Below the pieces are notes generated by a model, which was given only the letters and a program-made list of their open reading frames with translations, was not told where the DNA came from and did no database searches. 64,000 bases of DNA from Bolinopsis microptera (lineage: Eukaryota; Ctenophora; Tentaculata; Lobata; Bolinopsidae): the NCBI RefSeq assembly GCF_026151205.1, contig NC_087079.1, positions 15,066,445 through 15,130,444 of the forward strand. Direction: 5' to 3'. The position numbers were made by a program, and so were the translations under genes. Positions 37,086-48,141 of the stretch are shown here, piece after piece. The number at the start of each line of letters is the position of its first letter. The first letter of the stretch is position 1.

Positions 37086-37190
37086 GTGGTACAAGAGGAT
37101 AAAATAAGATTAATTCAATAAATCTTCTCATAATTAACTTAAAAACGTATTTCAAAAGAACAAGAATCATTTAGGATAATACTCTTCTCA

Positions 37191-38600
37191 TCAGCTTAGG
37201 GAATTCGCTATTAAAGGCTCTTCCCACAGATGAGTCCGATCGGATGAGGTTGTGACACTTGCGCCACATGAACTCACAAGCTCACAGAAGGCTATCTGTA
37301 GGGCTTCAGAGTCTGCACGGGTCCTTCCATGGCCACGGAGCATGTGCCTTTTTACGTGAAACCACATCTCTTCACATGTCTTGGTGTGAACACCAGCTAG
37401 AGGGTCAATGAAGCCTCTTGAATGGTTGACCACAAGATGTACAGGGTGGGCCAAAAGTCAGTGTGCAAACGTTGGCATTAATAGCTCAGGCACTGAGTGC
37501 CCAATTGAAATACTTCCTCCTGGTATGACTCAGTACCACCACTGGTTCGAGGTATTTGTCAACTCGAAAAATATTCGTGTTCATTTTTTTCAAATGGAGG
37601 TTCATTTTCACATTTAATTGATCGTTTGGATAGTCGGATCAAGCTAAATGTTATTGAATTGTGTTTGGCCATTAAAATTACGTTTGTCCTGAAAGAATTA
37701 GAACTGTAGCTTCTCAGATGACCGAGATATGAAGCATAACGAGTTTATTCATTACGTGTGATCAGGTGATTGGTTTACCTAATCACGTGATAAGGTGACC
37801 CCGTTAACTACCCCGTTAAACGTTATGGGAATTGTTAAGGGTGCCCAATTGAGGTGTCGTGTCACGGTGTCACATAATCACCCAGTCAATTTTGTTAACG
37901 AGATACACAAAATGCTTGATAACTTCGTCATTTCTAATCTGTTTTGCCTCATGTTTTCAGATCATATAATGCAACATTTGATAATCTACCGTCTCTAAAA
38001 AAATTAGGCGTTCAGCATGTTCAGAGAAAACAATATAGGTCTTTTAATATTGAATGGGCGTGGTCTAAAATATTCGAATTTTCTTATTTTGACGACGGAA
38101 TCCTCGAACCAGTAAGTACAGTATGCCATCTGCAAAGCAACAGCTCTCAAATATAAAACACGGCGGAGGTATAAGACCCACCCTGTACAAATCCTTGCCG
38201 TGAAAGAGCACTGTAACCTCTACACTTGTCTGTCAAGATGGTGGTTCCTGGGGCAACATAGAGCTTTATCAAGCAAAGGAGAGTGTGGTGGTCCCTCCGG
38301 TTGTTAGGACATTTCACTAAAAAACACTCGTGTGTTATTCTGTAGTCCTACAAAATTCCCCAAGTACCCATTTACCAACAACTCTTCTTCCTCGGTTATA
38401 CTTCCATTTTCCAAACTTTGATTCGTCAATTTCTATTATATGGCCGGGTTCACCAATTTTTCTTTGAGCTCCGTCTTCCAGAAGGTCTTCTGCCTGTTGC
38501 CATGCACTGACGAAGGGTATTGACAAGGGATTGGACTGTTTTCGTGTTCATGGACAGTGGTCGGACAGCGTCATAGACACTGATGCTGTTGCAGAACATC
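37191..38600 (-). pseudogene. Merlin-type (ISXO2/IS1016-like) transposase relic, split by a later insertion
   Basis: Read on the minus strand, 38335-38530 carries the first catalytic block (HIIEIDESKFGKWKYNRGRR), followed after a frameshift at about 38345 by a block ending TILTDKCRGY with the second aspartate (38190-38340). The C-terminal part at 37191-37439 reads HLVVNHSRGFIDPLAGVHT and then the glutamate region KTCEEMW. These three blocks in this order are the DDE core of the Merlin/IS1595 transposase group. Frameshifts upstream of EIDES and after GRR, plus a 744-bp insertion between the second and third blocks, show that it is dead. Confidence 0.8.
37442..38185. mobile_element. Mariner-like non-autonomous element inserted in the Merlin relic
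   Basis: Starts CAGGGTGGGCCAAAAGTCAG and ends GGTATAAGACCCACCCTG, flanked by TA at 37440-37441 and 38186-38187. Removing it rejoins the Merlin frame across the TA, so the insertion point is certain. Related pieces occur at 51470-51540 (GAGTGCCCAATTGAAATA), 32341 and 62095-62212. The last shows that the right end here has lost about 30 bases. No transposase frame was recognised. Confidence 0.82.
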
Positions 38601-38879
38601 ATATGTGAACGACCTCTAAGTACTATAGTTTTACACCTAGCTGGAGTTAAAACTTACTATTCCTGCGGAAATTTTGTCAGCACAGACTCTTACAGTTATC
38701 CTTACCCTTTTCAACCCCCTATAGATGTGAAATCCTGAATCTGCAAGACACGGTAATGAGGGGTCTCCCCATATTCTGTAAGGATGGCAAATTCTGACGG
38801 ACATGAATATGGAATATAAACAGAAAAAGTGAAAGAACTATGATAGATTGTAGATAGTTGAACTCTGTAATAATCATTT

Positions 38880-39800
38880 GTATCACGTTGCGACCCCCTA
38901 CTTTATCGTCCTGACGATACAGGGGGAGCAGCGCACTTCGTGCGCAGCGGGTCATACAACGTATGGCAAATAATCATGGAATCCTATGTACTGTGTGAGC
39001 CACAGTCTGGCACTTATATTATGGTTGTTAGTTAAAATTTGATATTCTTGCTAATTACTGTGTACAGCTTATAAATTATTTTTAACAATATTATAAATGA
39101 CTCATAATTTTCAATAAATAAGTTCGATGACATTTAACTTATTTCATCTTCAATCTTGTCATATACGTTGTAATACGTTGTATGATTATATGTAGGTTTA
39201 CAACCTACCAGGACGCGCGCCGAGTTGGACTCGTCGAAGGTCCTGTATTTGACCATTGTAAATGATCTGGCCCGGCGCGCGCTACTTCGTAGCTCGTGCC
39301 GTAACATTTCGAGAAGAAAACGGCGCGCGCTTGGCGCTACTTCGAAGAAATTTAGACGAGTAACATCCGTCAAGTCCTGTATATGGAACAAATATTTTAC
39401 GAGTATCACCCGTTAATGTATGACTTGGTTGACGATGTCAACCCATCGAGATCGTTACTCTGCGAAGCAGAGCAACGATCGACGATGCGAAGCAAGAATG
39501 CTAGTTCGCGCGGCGCGTCGAAGCGGCGAAGTCCTCCAAATGTATGACCCGCCGCGCACGAGTGCGCGGCCCCCCTGTATCGTTAAAACTCTACAGGTGT
39601 GAAACCACAGTTAATGAGGTCACGACGTGATACAAATTCCTCGAAGTACGTTTGTTCTTAAATCTTAATTGACGATGTCAATTCTTCGCAGCTTGTCTGC
39701 GAAGCTAAAGTAGCGCATCTAGCCGATCTAACGTGTGGTCGCGAGATCAGAAGCATTATTGGATGCGCGGCCCAGTAACACATCGCGTGCTACATAACAA
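38880..39800. repeat. GC-rich hairpin mosaic, left part
   Basis: Local composition rises sharply in GC and CpG. Short perfect hairpins recur: GCGCACTTCGTGCGC at about 38932, GATCGTTACTCTGCGAAGCAG folding with GCAACGATC at 39450-39482, and CCGCGCACGAGTGCGCGG at 39551-39568. TACGTTGTA and GACCCGCCGCGCAC blocks recur at 40150-40185. Open frames here are CpG-rich artefacts without domains. Confidence 0.65.
39249..39373 (-). mobile_element. MITE copy a, 9-bp target duplication
   Basis: A 125-bp element with ends TTGACGGATGTTAC and (complement) TTGACCATTGTAAA, flanked on both sides by GTCCTGTAT. The interior is CpG-rich with GAAGTAGCGCGCGCC-type sequence. It lies inverted relative to copies b and c. 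Confidence 0.9.
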
Positions 39801-40376
39801 TTATTTGTTCGTACGTTTGCAGTTTTATTCATTTATTTAGCGCACGCGCACAGAAGTTCGATAAAATTGAACTTCAGGGCGCCATGTCAAACATTATTAA
39901 TACTAGCAGCAAGCAGGAACGGCCGTATAACCGTTGTAGCGCGTTGTTCACCTAACCATGTGCTTTCGCGCCACTGCGGGCGCGCTTGTTTCACAACAAG
40001 CGCAAGGGCTCTGGATAGAGCAAGCGCGATGCACTACTGGGCCGCGCATCCAATAATGCTTCTCGCAACCACAAATGCAGATCGGCGAGATAAATGCAAA
40101 GGATTGACATGGGTCGAGAATCAAGTATACAGTATAGCCTTGGCCTTGTCATACGTTGTACGACCCGCCGCGCACAAGTGCGACCGTGGCATGGGGGTCA
40201 CGACGTGATACAAGTAAAGCCCTAAAATGGTGCCAAGACTCGAGTAAAGAAACTAAAATAAATATTACCTATTTAGTTTGCTTTTTTGATTCCACTTGGG
40301 AGTCCAAATTTTGGCTCTTACTAATATCCGCTCACCCAAAAATTTCACGTTACTTTGGTTTTTATGGTTTTGCAGC

Positions 40377-40502
40377 CGAGTAACATCCGTCAAGGGTTTA
40401 TGTTATCAGTTATTGGTTATGTAAAAACCGTTTTGTACGCGTACAAAACGGTTTTTACATAACCAATAACTGATAACATAAACCCTTGACGGATGTTACT
40501 CG
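40377..40502. repeat. Perfect 126-bp palindrome
   Basis: Two 63-base arms are exact reverse complements with no spacer (centre between 40439 and 40440, TGTACG|CGTACA). The right arm runs from a GTACAAAACGG block through CATAAACCC into the first 17 bases of MITE copy b. The left arm repeats all of this in inverted order, including that MITE fragment. The palindrome therefore arose after the MITE inserted. Confidence 0.97.
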
Positions 40503-40613
40503 TCTAAATTTCTTCGAAGTAGCGCGCGCCGCTTTCTTCTCGAAATGTTACGGCCCGCGCGACGGCACAAGCTACGAAGTAGCGCGCCGGGCCAGATCAT
40601 TAACAATGGTCAA
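40486..40613 (+). mobile_element. MITE copy b, 9-bp target duplication
   Basis: A 128-bp element, same termini as copy a, flanked on both sides by CATAAACCC. It is inserted into a telomere-like repeat; its left end is shared with the palindrome at 40377-40502. Confidence 0.9.
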
Positions 40614-40690
40614 CATAAACCCTAATCCCAACTTTAATCCTAACTATAACCCTAAAGTTATCCATAACCCTAACCCTAACCCGGGACCTA
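40614..40690. repeat. Interstitial telomere-like repeats (CCCTAA type)
   Basis: Degenerate TAACCC/TAATCC units, ending in CCCTAACCCTAACCCGGG. They belong to a dispersed element also present, inverted, at 53190-53395, where the same flanks surround GGGTTAG units. Confidence 0.85.
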
Positions 40691-40731
40691 GTAAACAATT
40701 GAATTCATGTTTTGCTTTACTGGGCCGCGCT

Positions 40732-40862
40732 TTGACGGATGTTACTCGTCTAAATTTCTTCGAAGTAGCGCGCGCCGCTTTCTTCTCGAAATTAAATATT
40801 AAGGCCCGATGGCAAGTGCTACGAAGTAGCGTGCGCCGGGCCAAACCATTAACAATGGTCAA
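40732..40862 (+). mobile_element. MITE copy c, 9-bp target duplication
   Basis: A 131-bp element, same termini as copies a and b, flanked on both sides by GGCCGCGCT. It lies 118 bases downstream of copy b in the same orientation. Confidence 0.9.
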
Positions 40863-40872
40863 GGCCGCGCTC

Positions 40873-40939
40873 AGCCTGTCATTCCGCCGAATCTCTATTT
40901 GCAATTTGCGCAAATAGAGATTCGGCGGAATGACAGGCT
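40873..40939. repeat. Hairpin with 30-bp perfect arms
   Basis: The arm AGCCTGTCATTCCGCCGAAT (continuing to 40902) is exactly complementary to 40910-40939 around a 7-base loop. The arm sequence recurs at about 21905-21935. Confidence 0.93.
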
Positions 40940-40984
40940 TTGGTTGGTATGTTTATGAGCATGATAGCCCGAGGTCCCCAGTAG

Positions 40985-41310
40985 GGTGGGCAACAATTGA
41001 CCCCCGACAATTGACCCCCGACAATATAATTTAATACAATTGACCCTGACCCTAACCCTAACCCTAACCCTAACCCTGACCCAGGACTCTGACCCTAACC
41101 CTAACCCTAACCCTAACCCTGACCCAGGATCCTGACCCTAACCCGATCAATTGACCCCGGTGTAATTACATGGGGGGTCAATTGTCAGGGGGTCAATTGT
41201 CGTACTAAACCCTAGATTTCGCGACAATTGACCCCAGTGTAATTACATAGGGGTCAATTGTCGGGGGGTCAATTGTCGGGGGGGTCAATTGTCGCGGTAC
41301 CCCCCAGTAC
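40985..41310. repeat. CAATTGACCCC inverted cluster around telomere-like repeats
   Basis: Copies of ACAATTGACCCC at 40989-41050 and 41155, and of GGGGTCAATTGTC at 41170-41300, surround two runs of CCCTAA repeats (about 41048-41078 and 41093-41122). The inverted flanks suggest a compound element that carries telomeric repeat. Confidence 0.8.
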
Positions 41311-42345
41311 AGGTAAAACCAGATCGGCGAGATTGAAGATGCACGACTGGGCCTCACCGAGCTGGAAATAAAAGGATTGACATCGTGAATCAATTATGAG
41401 CGATTCCAGATTCCTCCTCTAATAAGTTTAAAGTATTCATGACGGTGTAATTATGATATATATTAATATATACGCTACATAAAATGCAGTAATGGGAGAG
41501 AGAGCGAGCCTCGTAACTCTTACCGTTTTCTTGATTAAGCTGCTCACGCCATTTTATGTAACAGTTGTGGTACAAAACCATCAATTAAACCACTTACCAC
41601 CGACCAATTAAAAAACCCTTTACCATTTGGCTTCCTCATAGTTTTGTCGGCACTATACCGAAAAAAACCAGCACGGTAACTTGTAACTGTTTCAGTTTTC
41701 TTGATTAACTAGAGGCTCGGAAATTACACGCACACACACAGATCACAGACAGAAAACACACATTCTGAGATTATCGTTTATTTTTTAGATAGGGAACAGG
41801 GAAGTTGGGCAGATTTCTCGTTAGGGTTAGAGCATTCAGCATATGTTTCAGTTAGGGATCAGGTAAGGGTTGGGGTCAGTGTAGACATTCGAGTGATTAA
41901 TCATCATTCAGAAATTCTCCTAGATTACCCCTAATCAGCTCGGTCTATTCACTATTGTAAGTTGTAACGAATCAAAATATTATAATTACGTTGTAAGAAC
42001 GAAAATGTTTCAAATAAATCAATAAATTAGTTTCTCTAAAACGTCTATATACTGACAGTAGCATCAGTAGTACAATATTCTATATTCACATCATTTTTAC
42101 AGTGCACACATCGTGTTATCAGTGGCGAGAAGTTCGATTAAAATCTAAAATCGAATATTGATGAATTCGTTCCCGATCACATATCGATAGATCAACCTAA
42201 TATTGTGGCATATGGCCCGTATGGCCGTAAATCATGTACATATCCCGCTAATCTATTTATCACTAATCAGAATTTCAAAAATCATTGCAGAACAAATTTT
42301 TAACCACGCGAATTTACACAGCTTAAAACAAACAGCACTGAGGCG
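41311..42345. other. Intergenic; no gene seen
   Basis: AT-rich sequence downstream of CLPB with a short CACACACA run near 41730. I see no exon or RNA gene. The CLPB 3' UTR should begin at 42345 and run leftwards. Confidence 0.5.
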
Positions 42346-43747
42346 TCAGCTTACATTAAATTGTATCTGACCATCCAAAACAGTAAGATAAACTTTAGAA
42401 CCAGCCCTAATCTTATTCTCCAAGTTCATATCAGCTATTTTGTTAACAACTCTGCGGGATACCTCGTTTTTCAGTGACCTAGCACCGTAGTTAGAATCAA
42501 TAGCTGTGGCAAGTAGCGCTACTGCGCTGTCACTCCACGAAACTTCAATGTTTTGTTTCTCGGCGTACTGTTTGATTCGAAGTAATTCTCGTTCTACCAG
42601 CTTCAGACATTGCTCAGAGGTGAAAGGTAAAAAGTAAACGATCTCGTTTATTCTGCCCAAGAACTCATTTCTCCGGAATGCTCGTTTCAGTTCAGGGTAC
42701 ATGACGTACTTCTTGAAGTCCTCGTCTATCTCAGAAGCTGAGTTTGCGATCTGGTCAGCCCCCACGTTGGTTGTCATCACAAATAATGCGTTGGGACAAA
42801 GTATTGTTTTTCCTTTACCGTCTGTTAATCGTCCTTCGTCGAACAACTGAAATAATAACGAGATTTAACAACGTTCTTATCAAATTGCATCCTTTTTTAA
42901 CGCATAGCTTAAATTCTAGTTTCTACCTGTCTATTTCGTCAACGGCAAAATCGTTCATAGACGAAAAATAGTACAGAAATCCCCAAATTACAAACCTGCA
43001 ACATTATATTGAGAACATCTGGATGAGCTTTCTCCACCTCATCGAACAAAACCACCGACTCAGGATGATCAGTGAGAGCCTTGGTCAGCTGACCTCCCTC
43101 ATCATGTCCGATATACCCTGGTGGGGAACCAATAAACTTGGAGACCTCGTGTCGCTCCTGGAACTCGCTCATATCAATACGGATAAAGGAGACCTTGCTG
43201 TCAGGATTGTTGTCGTTCTTGTGCGCAGCGAGCTGCTTTGCTGTTTCTGTTTTGCCGATACCAGACGAACCAACGAACAGCATCACGAGGGGTTTGTCGT
43301 CTTGCCAGCCCAGATCTCTTCTCTGAACAGCTGATGTAACTAAAGCCAGTGCGCTCTCCTGACCGATCACTTTATCCTTGAGAAATGGTCCTAAACTTAG
43401 AATACGTTTCTTCTTTTCCACCTGCTCCTGCTCCTTCAACATTTTCTTTATCTCCGAGTCCGCAGCCAGATCAACAGGAAGAAACCCAGTGTTAGTCCTG
43501 GAGTTCACGCTAGCCCCAGCCTCCACCAGCACTTTAACCATCTTAACATCGTCATTTATCACAGCGTAGTGTAGCGGGGTGAACCCGGCCCAGTTCACGT
43601 TGAGCTTGTAGTTGGGGTTCAGGGTGAGACGCTGCTGGTGGACATTAACTAGGTCTACTTTGGAGATGTTACCCGGGGGATATTGATCAGCTACATTCAC
43701 GTCCACTCCAAACCTGGGGGGTTTAATTGGGTCAAGATGAGGAATCA
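42346..43747 (-). CDS. CLPB: CLPB (SKD3) mitochondrial AAA+ disaggregase, C-terminal exons
   Basis: Exons 42996-43747 and 42346-42846 join in phase (CAG|GTTTGT donor, TTTCAG acceptor) and encode an ankyrin repeat (GFTPLHYAVINDD) followed by the AAA+ module. Seen are Walker A GSSGIGKTETA, the pore loop PPGYIGHDEGGQL, Walker B VVLFDEVEKAHPDV, sensor 1 TTNVG, the arginine-finger region FRRNEFLGRINEIVYFLPF and sensor 2 YGARSLKNEV. Order and residues match metazoan CLPB, which keeps proteins soluble in the mitochondrial intermembrane space. Compared with human CLPB the loop after TTNVG is shorter and the C-terminal tail is missing. The N-terminal exons are at 57649-58214. The joint needs at least one more exon: this block starts in phase 1, while the upstream exon ends in phase 2. 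Confidence 0.93.
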
Positions 43748-44320
43748 CTATATGTAAATTGTAAAATAGCGTTCTATTTCAGGAGTATCACTGTAGAATA
43801 TTGAGCAGGTTAAACTCATATAGAAGATAAAACGATATAGAGACTAGAGAGGTTAGCCGTAAAATCTGTATCCTCTCAAATATTTAGGCCTAGCAGAAAT
43901 ATCATAGTTGGATTAACTGAATAGAGGACGGCGAACATGATGCTGATGTTTATTTTCATCATAACCCAAGTTTTAGCTGTTTTTAAGCCAGTGCCCATCG
44001 AATATTATAATGATAATTAAAAACGCATAAAAATCGAGTTTATCAAACAGCTGTCTAGAACTTGATGTGTAATTACATGGTCTGATAAATTCGCTCCACT
44101 CGCCCTATATTACTATTTCTGAACATAATACGGTAAATTAATAATCATAAGTTTCTTAAAGAAAGTTCCGACAGTCCATCAAAATTAAAACTAGTGTCTT
44201 ATAATTTCTCCGCTTCTACTAGTACTGCTACCCAGGCAGGTGCTCATTAACAGCCACAGTTTACCACAGCCTTTTGTTATAGAATTTTATACATATTTTG
44301 CCCCAGCCCCAAGTCCTCTA
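43748..44320. other. Start of the large CLPB intron; no gene seen
   Basis: AT-rich sequence with no recognised exon. The stretch 44225-44320 and 45410-45480 together resemble 49815-49980, suggesting duplicated flanks of the GPCR genes; the transposon at 44321-45376 interrupts this copy. Confidence 0.4.
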
Positions 44321-45376
44321 AGGGGCCATCTACTTAGGACGTCCGCCAAAATCGCAAATTTTCAGACACCCCCCTCCCCGTCCGGGTATGTCCGAATTTT
44401 CAAAACCACCCCCTCCCCCGGACGTCCGGATTTCCAGCTACTTTTAAGAGTACATATAAAACTAACTCAAATTCATTGTTAATAGAATTCAAAGAGTTGA
44501 AATAAAATTTAAAGAGTTGAAATAAATGGGACTTTTTCGTTAATTCTGCCAAAAACGTCCGGATTTTCAGAAACCACCCCCCTCCCTCTGTCCGGATTTG
44601 ACCGAAATACCAAAACCATCCCCCTCCCTATTTGCCGGACGTCTTGAGTATATGGTCCCTAATATGAAGCATCGTCCCATATTTATCGAACACCTACGGC
44701 TGCATATTTTCAAACTTGTTTAACCATTTTTTTCGATAAAAACCAACGACCTTGAACTCCTAAATCTCTGTTGAAATTTATATAAATTTATATAAATAAA
44801 ACGGCAAATTGTTCTATAATGCAGAAAATTCAGAAATATAATGACATAAATGCGAGAAAGTTATATATTTCATTAGTCGTAAAAGTCACGGTAACTACTA
44901 CTACTATGTTAAAAATACAGAAAATTGTGTAATAACAGCCTCAAAAAAAAACATCTGTTCGAAGCATTGGGCTAATGCTGTGGTCTTAATTCGAAATTAC
45001 TACATAAACGGTTGAGAATTGTTCTGAGAAACTGTTTTTTGCTAGCTCAACTATTCAGCAAATTATTTACCCATGGTGTGCATTTCGATTAAATTATACT
45101 GTTTGCTATAAGCGCGCTTTCCAGATTATCTGCTTATCAGAAACAAACGGCCATTCACTCGCATTTCTTGTTGCTCATTTTCATTATGTAAATACTAATA
45201 GCTGTCAACTTGATTGATAATGGCCCCCAATGCCCATCCGTTTAATTTCGTTAATTCTGCCAACATTTCCGGCCGTCCGGATTTTCAGAAACCACCCCTT
45301 CCACCTGTGCGGATTTGTCCGAAATTCCAAAACCTCCCCCTCCCTATTTGCCGGACGTCCTGAGTAGATGGCCCCT
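44321..45376. mobile_element. DNA element with GGGGCCATCTACT termini, two right ends
   Basis: Left end AGGGGCCATCTACTTAGGAC then GTCCG; right end at 45376 is its complement with one or two mismatches. A second, similar right end (ACGTCTTGAGTATATGGTCCCT) lies at 44660, so either a short copy (44321-44660) is followed by a second end, or the element is internally rearranged. Subterminal ACCACCCCCCTCCC tracts recur four times. No transposase frame is seen. Confidence 0.7.
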
Positions 45377-45695
45377 AATATAACTTTCTTTCGTTTACAA
45401 CTATTTTTTTTATATTAAGGCCCAATTTTATATAATTAATGATGGACGATGATTAATGGTAGACCACATTTATATGAACGTTTAATAAAATTATACAGAG
45501 TAAAACGGACAAAATCTGGCAATGGAATAGCGATAACAAATGCTGATCAACAGCAAATATTTTTAGTGGCCGGACCAATATTTTGGGTATCTTTACCCAA
45601 AAATGCTTGGTCGTTCCCAGGGCCCAAACATTTTAATCCTATGTAAATTAATATTCTAAAGTATCATTTCCTAGTTATAGCCTGACAATCAAACA

Positions 45696-46688
45696 ATGCC
45701 ATCCAACCAATCCCTACTGCCCCTCTTTAGCTTTGCAGGGCAGAAACGGACACAGCACGATGCTGAGCGGTACATCTGGGCATTGTGGCTGATGTTGATC
45801 TTTGTAGTGTCCCTGTTCGGGGATTCTGTCATTCTAGCTGCTTCCATCAAGTATAACGCCTTTAAACTGCACAAAGTTCTAGTAACGTTCATTCAGCACA
45901 TTGCAGTCTGTGATCTCCTGTTGTCGTTTGTGAGCATTTTGACACAAAGCGTTTCTTTGATGGCAAATGGTTGGGTCTTCGGAAGTTTTGTTTGTTACGT
46001 AAAAGTATACTTCCACTTCGGAGTCAGTTCTGCTAGTCGCCTTCTGGTTTGCGGGATGGCTGTAAGTAAACTTGTTATGTCGAGGTACCCTGACAAAACA
46101 AGATCCTGGTCCACCAAGCATGCTCACATAACGTGCGCAGGACTCTGGGCTTTATCTTGCTGCGTTCCAGCAGTGTTTCTAATTGTAGATAAGGATGACA
46201 TCAGGATTTGTGAAATCCAACTCACGTGTAATTACAATGTTTCTTCCGCTGTTTGGATTGTGTCAAGGCCGATCATAACAGGGCTCTTCGTGGCCATTCC
46301 AACGATAATAGTCGTCATTACATCCATTTTCTTAGTGAAACATCTGCTTTATGCTAGAAAAGTAGCCAACAGAACACGTGGAAGGGTACGCTGGCAAGGC
46401 ATCGCTACTGTTCTTGTTACAGCTGCAGTCTACTGTGTCTCTTTTATTCCCAAGGCAATTCATATGTCGATAAGAATCTACGTGAAAAATGAATGGTATC
46501 ACGTGATAGTTCCCCGGGTTACAGAGACACTGACGTATTTCAACGTTTTCTCCAATTTCTTTGTCTATAGTCTTACAGTGCCCAGTTTTCGGTTGTTTCT
46601 TAAAACCAGGATGGAACAGGCGACATCATCAACACATCCTAGTGTAGATCCAGGTAATTGTAACTTTCAATCATGTTTAAATTTTTAA
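45696..46688 (+). CDS. Class A-like GPCR, atypical DRY motif (copy 1)
   Basis: A seven-helix receptor of 330 residues. TM2 has the conserved aspartate (HIAVCDLLLSF), TM3 begins with the conserved cysteine (FVCYVKVY) and ECL2 has a partner cysteine (CNYN). The DRY position reads SKL (AVSKLVMSRYP). TM6 has YCVSFIPKAI in place of CWxP, and TM7 NFFVY in place of NPxxY. TM1 carries GD where GN is usual. A splice acceptor (TTTCCTAG) ends 22 bases before the ATG, so a 5' UTR intron is likely. A donor at 46654 (CAG|GTAATT) and an acceptor at 46777 would replace the last residues with a 26-residue tail ending at 46857. Ligand unknown. It lies antisense in the CLPB intron and is very similar to the copy at 53428. 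Confidence 0.85.
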   Translation: MPSNQSLLPLFSFAGQKRTQHDAERYIWALWLMLIFVVSLFGDSVILAASIKYNAFKLHKVLVTFIQHIAVCDLLLSFVSILTQSVSLMANGWVFGSFVCYVKVYFHFGVSSASRLLVCGMAVSKLVMSRYPDKTRSWSTKHAHITCAGLWALSCCVPAVFLIVDKDDIRICEIQLTCNYNVSSAVWIVSRPIITGLFVAIPTIIVVITSIFLVKHLLYARKVANRTRGRVRWQGIATVLVTAAVYCVSFIPKAIHMSIRIYVKNEWYHVIVPRVTETLTYFNVFSNFFVYSLTVPSFRLFLKTRMEQATSSTHPSVDPGNCNFQSCLNF

Positions 46689-46857
46689 TGAGAAATTTGC
46701 AATCTTCCTCACTCTCTCAATACTATTCCGTATATTTGGTCCAACCAGCACTCTCGGCTAATCAATTGATATCTCAGAAAGATCTGGAAGACACGGAATA
46801 TCTGGAGATAACAAGGGAGTGATCAACAATCAGCTGACATCACAGGGCGGAAGGTAA

Positions 46858-48130
46858 CAGTTTTCTTTGGAAGTCAGTTTTTATCGCATCAAAAATATCC
46901 ATTCCAACCGAAGATACAGCTGATTTAAAACACACTCCACACAAATACAATTACAACGTTATAACAAAACCGATCAAAATGTCGCTCCAAAATCTTAGCA
47001 CGTGCGTGTTTCCACCCGTGTTAACATGCAATTTTCTTTTTCTCATCCAATTTGCAGGTGGGTGCGAAAATGGAAATGCAGCGATTGGTCAGAAAGCCAT
47101 TTGTAATTGTTGAGGGTTAGAAATTGATTGCGGCCGCATTTTTTTCTTCATTTGATGACTCACGGAATAATTTGCATTGTAGAATGTAGAAGTTAAAAGA
47201 ATGTTTGTAAATTGTTGCTTCATGTAGCATATTATATTCCACATAATTTTTAAAAAAATCTTGGCGAAAAAGCAAGCTTACTTATCTACTCATTTAACAA
47301 TTTCAATGATATCAGAAATAAGAGATGCGTAGAATCAAAAATGGAAATCCATATTTGCATCCGCTAAATTATACATTACTAGATACTCGCTAGTCGAAAG
47401 CCTTGTTCGATGAAATTTAAAAAATCAGTTATGTTTTAATTTCTCTTCATCATCTAGCTCTGTTATACTGTAGAAATTATGGATTTTATTTGACGACTAC
47501 TTTGTAAGTATTCGGATTATCTAAACGATACTTTTTACTGCACCAAAAGGCAAAAATATTAATCATAACCAACTTTATGAATAGTCATATGTGTGCGTAA
47601 ATGTGAGATAGTCATGACGTATCATAAAGCATAGCAACGCGCGTTACTAATAGGTGCTTGCTCGATAAAAATCAGTTATGTTTTTTTCTCTGCAACATTG
47701 CTAAAAATCACGAGTTTTCAACTCCATTTGCGAGCTGAAATTGGTCATGCCAGAGGGTCATTTTTTGGTGAATTTTTAGTGTTTTTATGACTATGTCCCC
47801 GTTGCCGGGAGGATTTCGTCAAGTTTAAAATATAGTAATAGTAATAGTATAGATGTGTATCTGTGTTTATTCTGGATAACGTGTTAGTTTCTTCTGTTTG
47901 TTACCAATAGAGGTTTGGTCCGGTTAGCTAGCCTCCTAAGCCGGATTAAAACTTGTTAAAACAGAATTCTTAGAAAAATGATTCGACGTCGTATTGAGGC
48001 TTTATTTGTTATTTTTGTTCAATGATAAGCAACATTTTCAGACTATGTTCACTTTTAAGCTAATCGGCTAAAAACTAGTAATACATAGTAATAATAAGTA
48101 ATATGATGTTCACATTTCTTTTATTTCAGT
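46858..48130. other. Spacer between GPCR genes; repeat copy
   Basis: No exon is seen. It contains the third copy of the dispersed family at 47391-47853. Sequence around 46850-46905 and 47020-47060 resembles 49500-49680, that is, the regions 3' of GPCR copies 1 and 2, as expected from tandem duplication. Confidence 0.5.
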
Positions 48131-48141
48131 GAAGGGACAAT

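Noticed and set aside
39420-40383. CpG-rich open frames on the plus strand
   Set aside because: They overlap in several frames, contain hairpin repeats and no domain; the lack of stops follows from high GC.
45689-46127. Minus-strand frames under the GPCRs
   Set aside because: Shadows of the receptor coding strand; no splice sites or domains.
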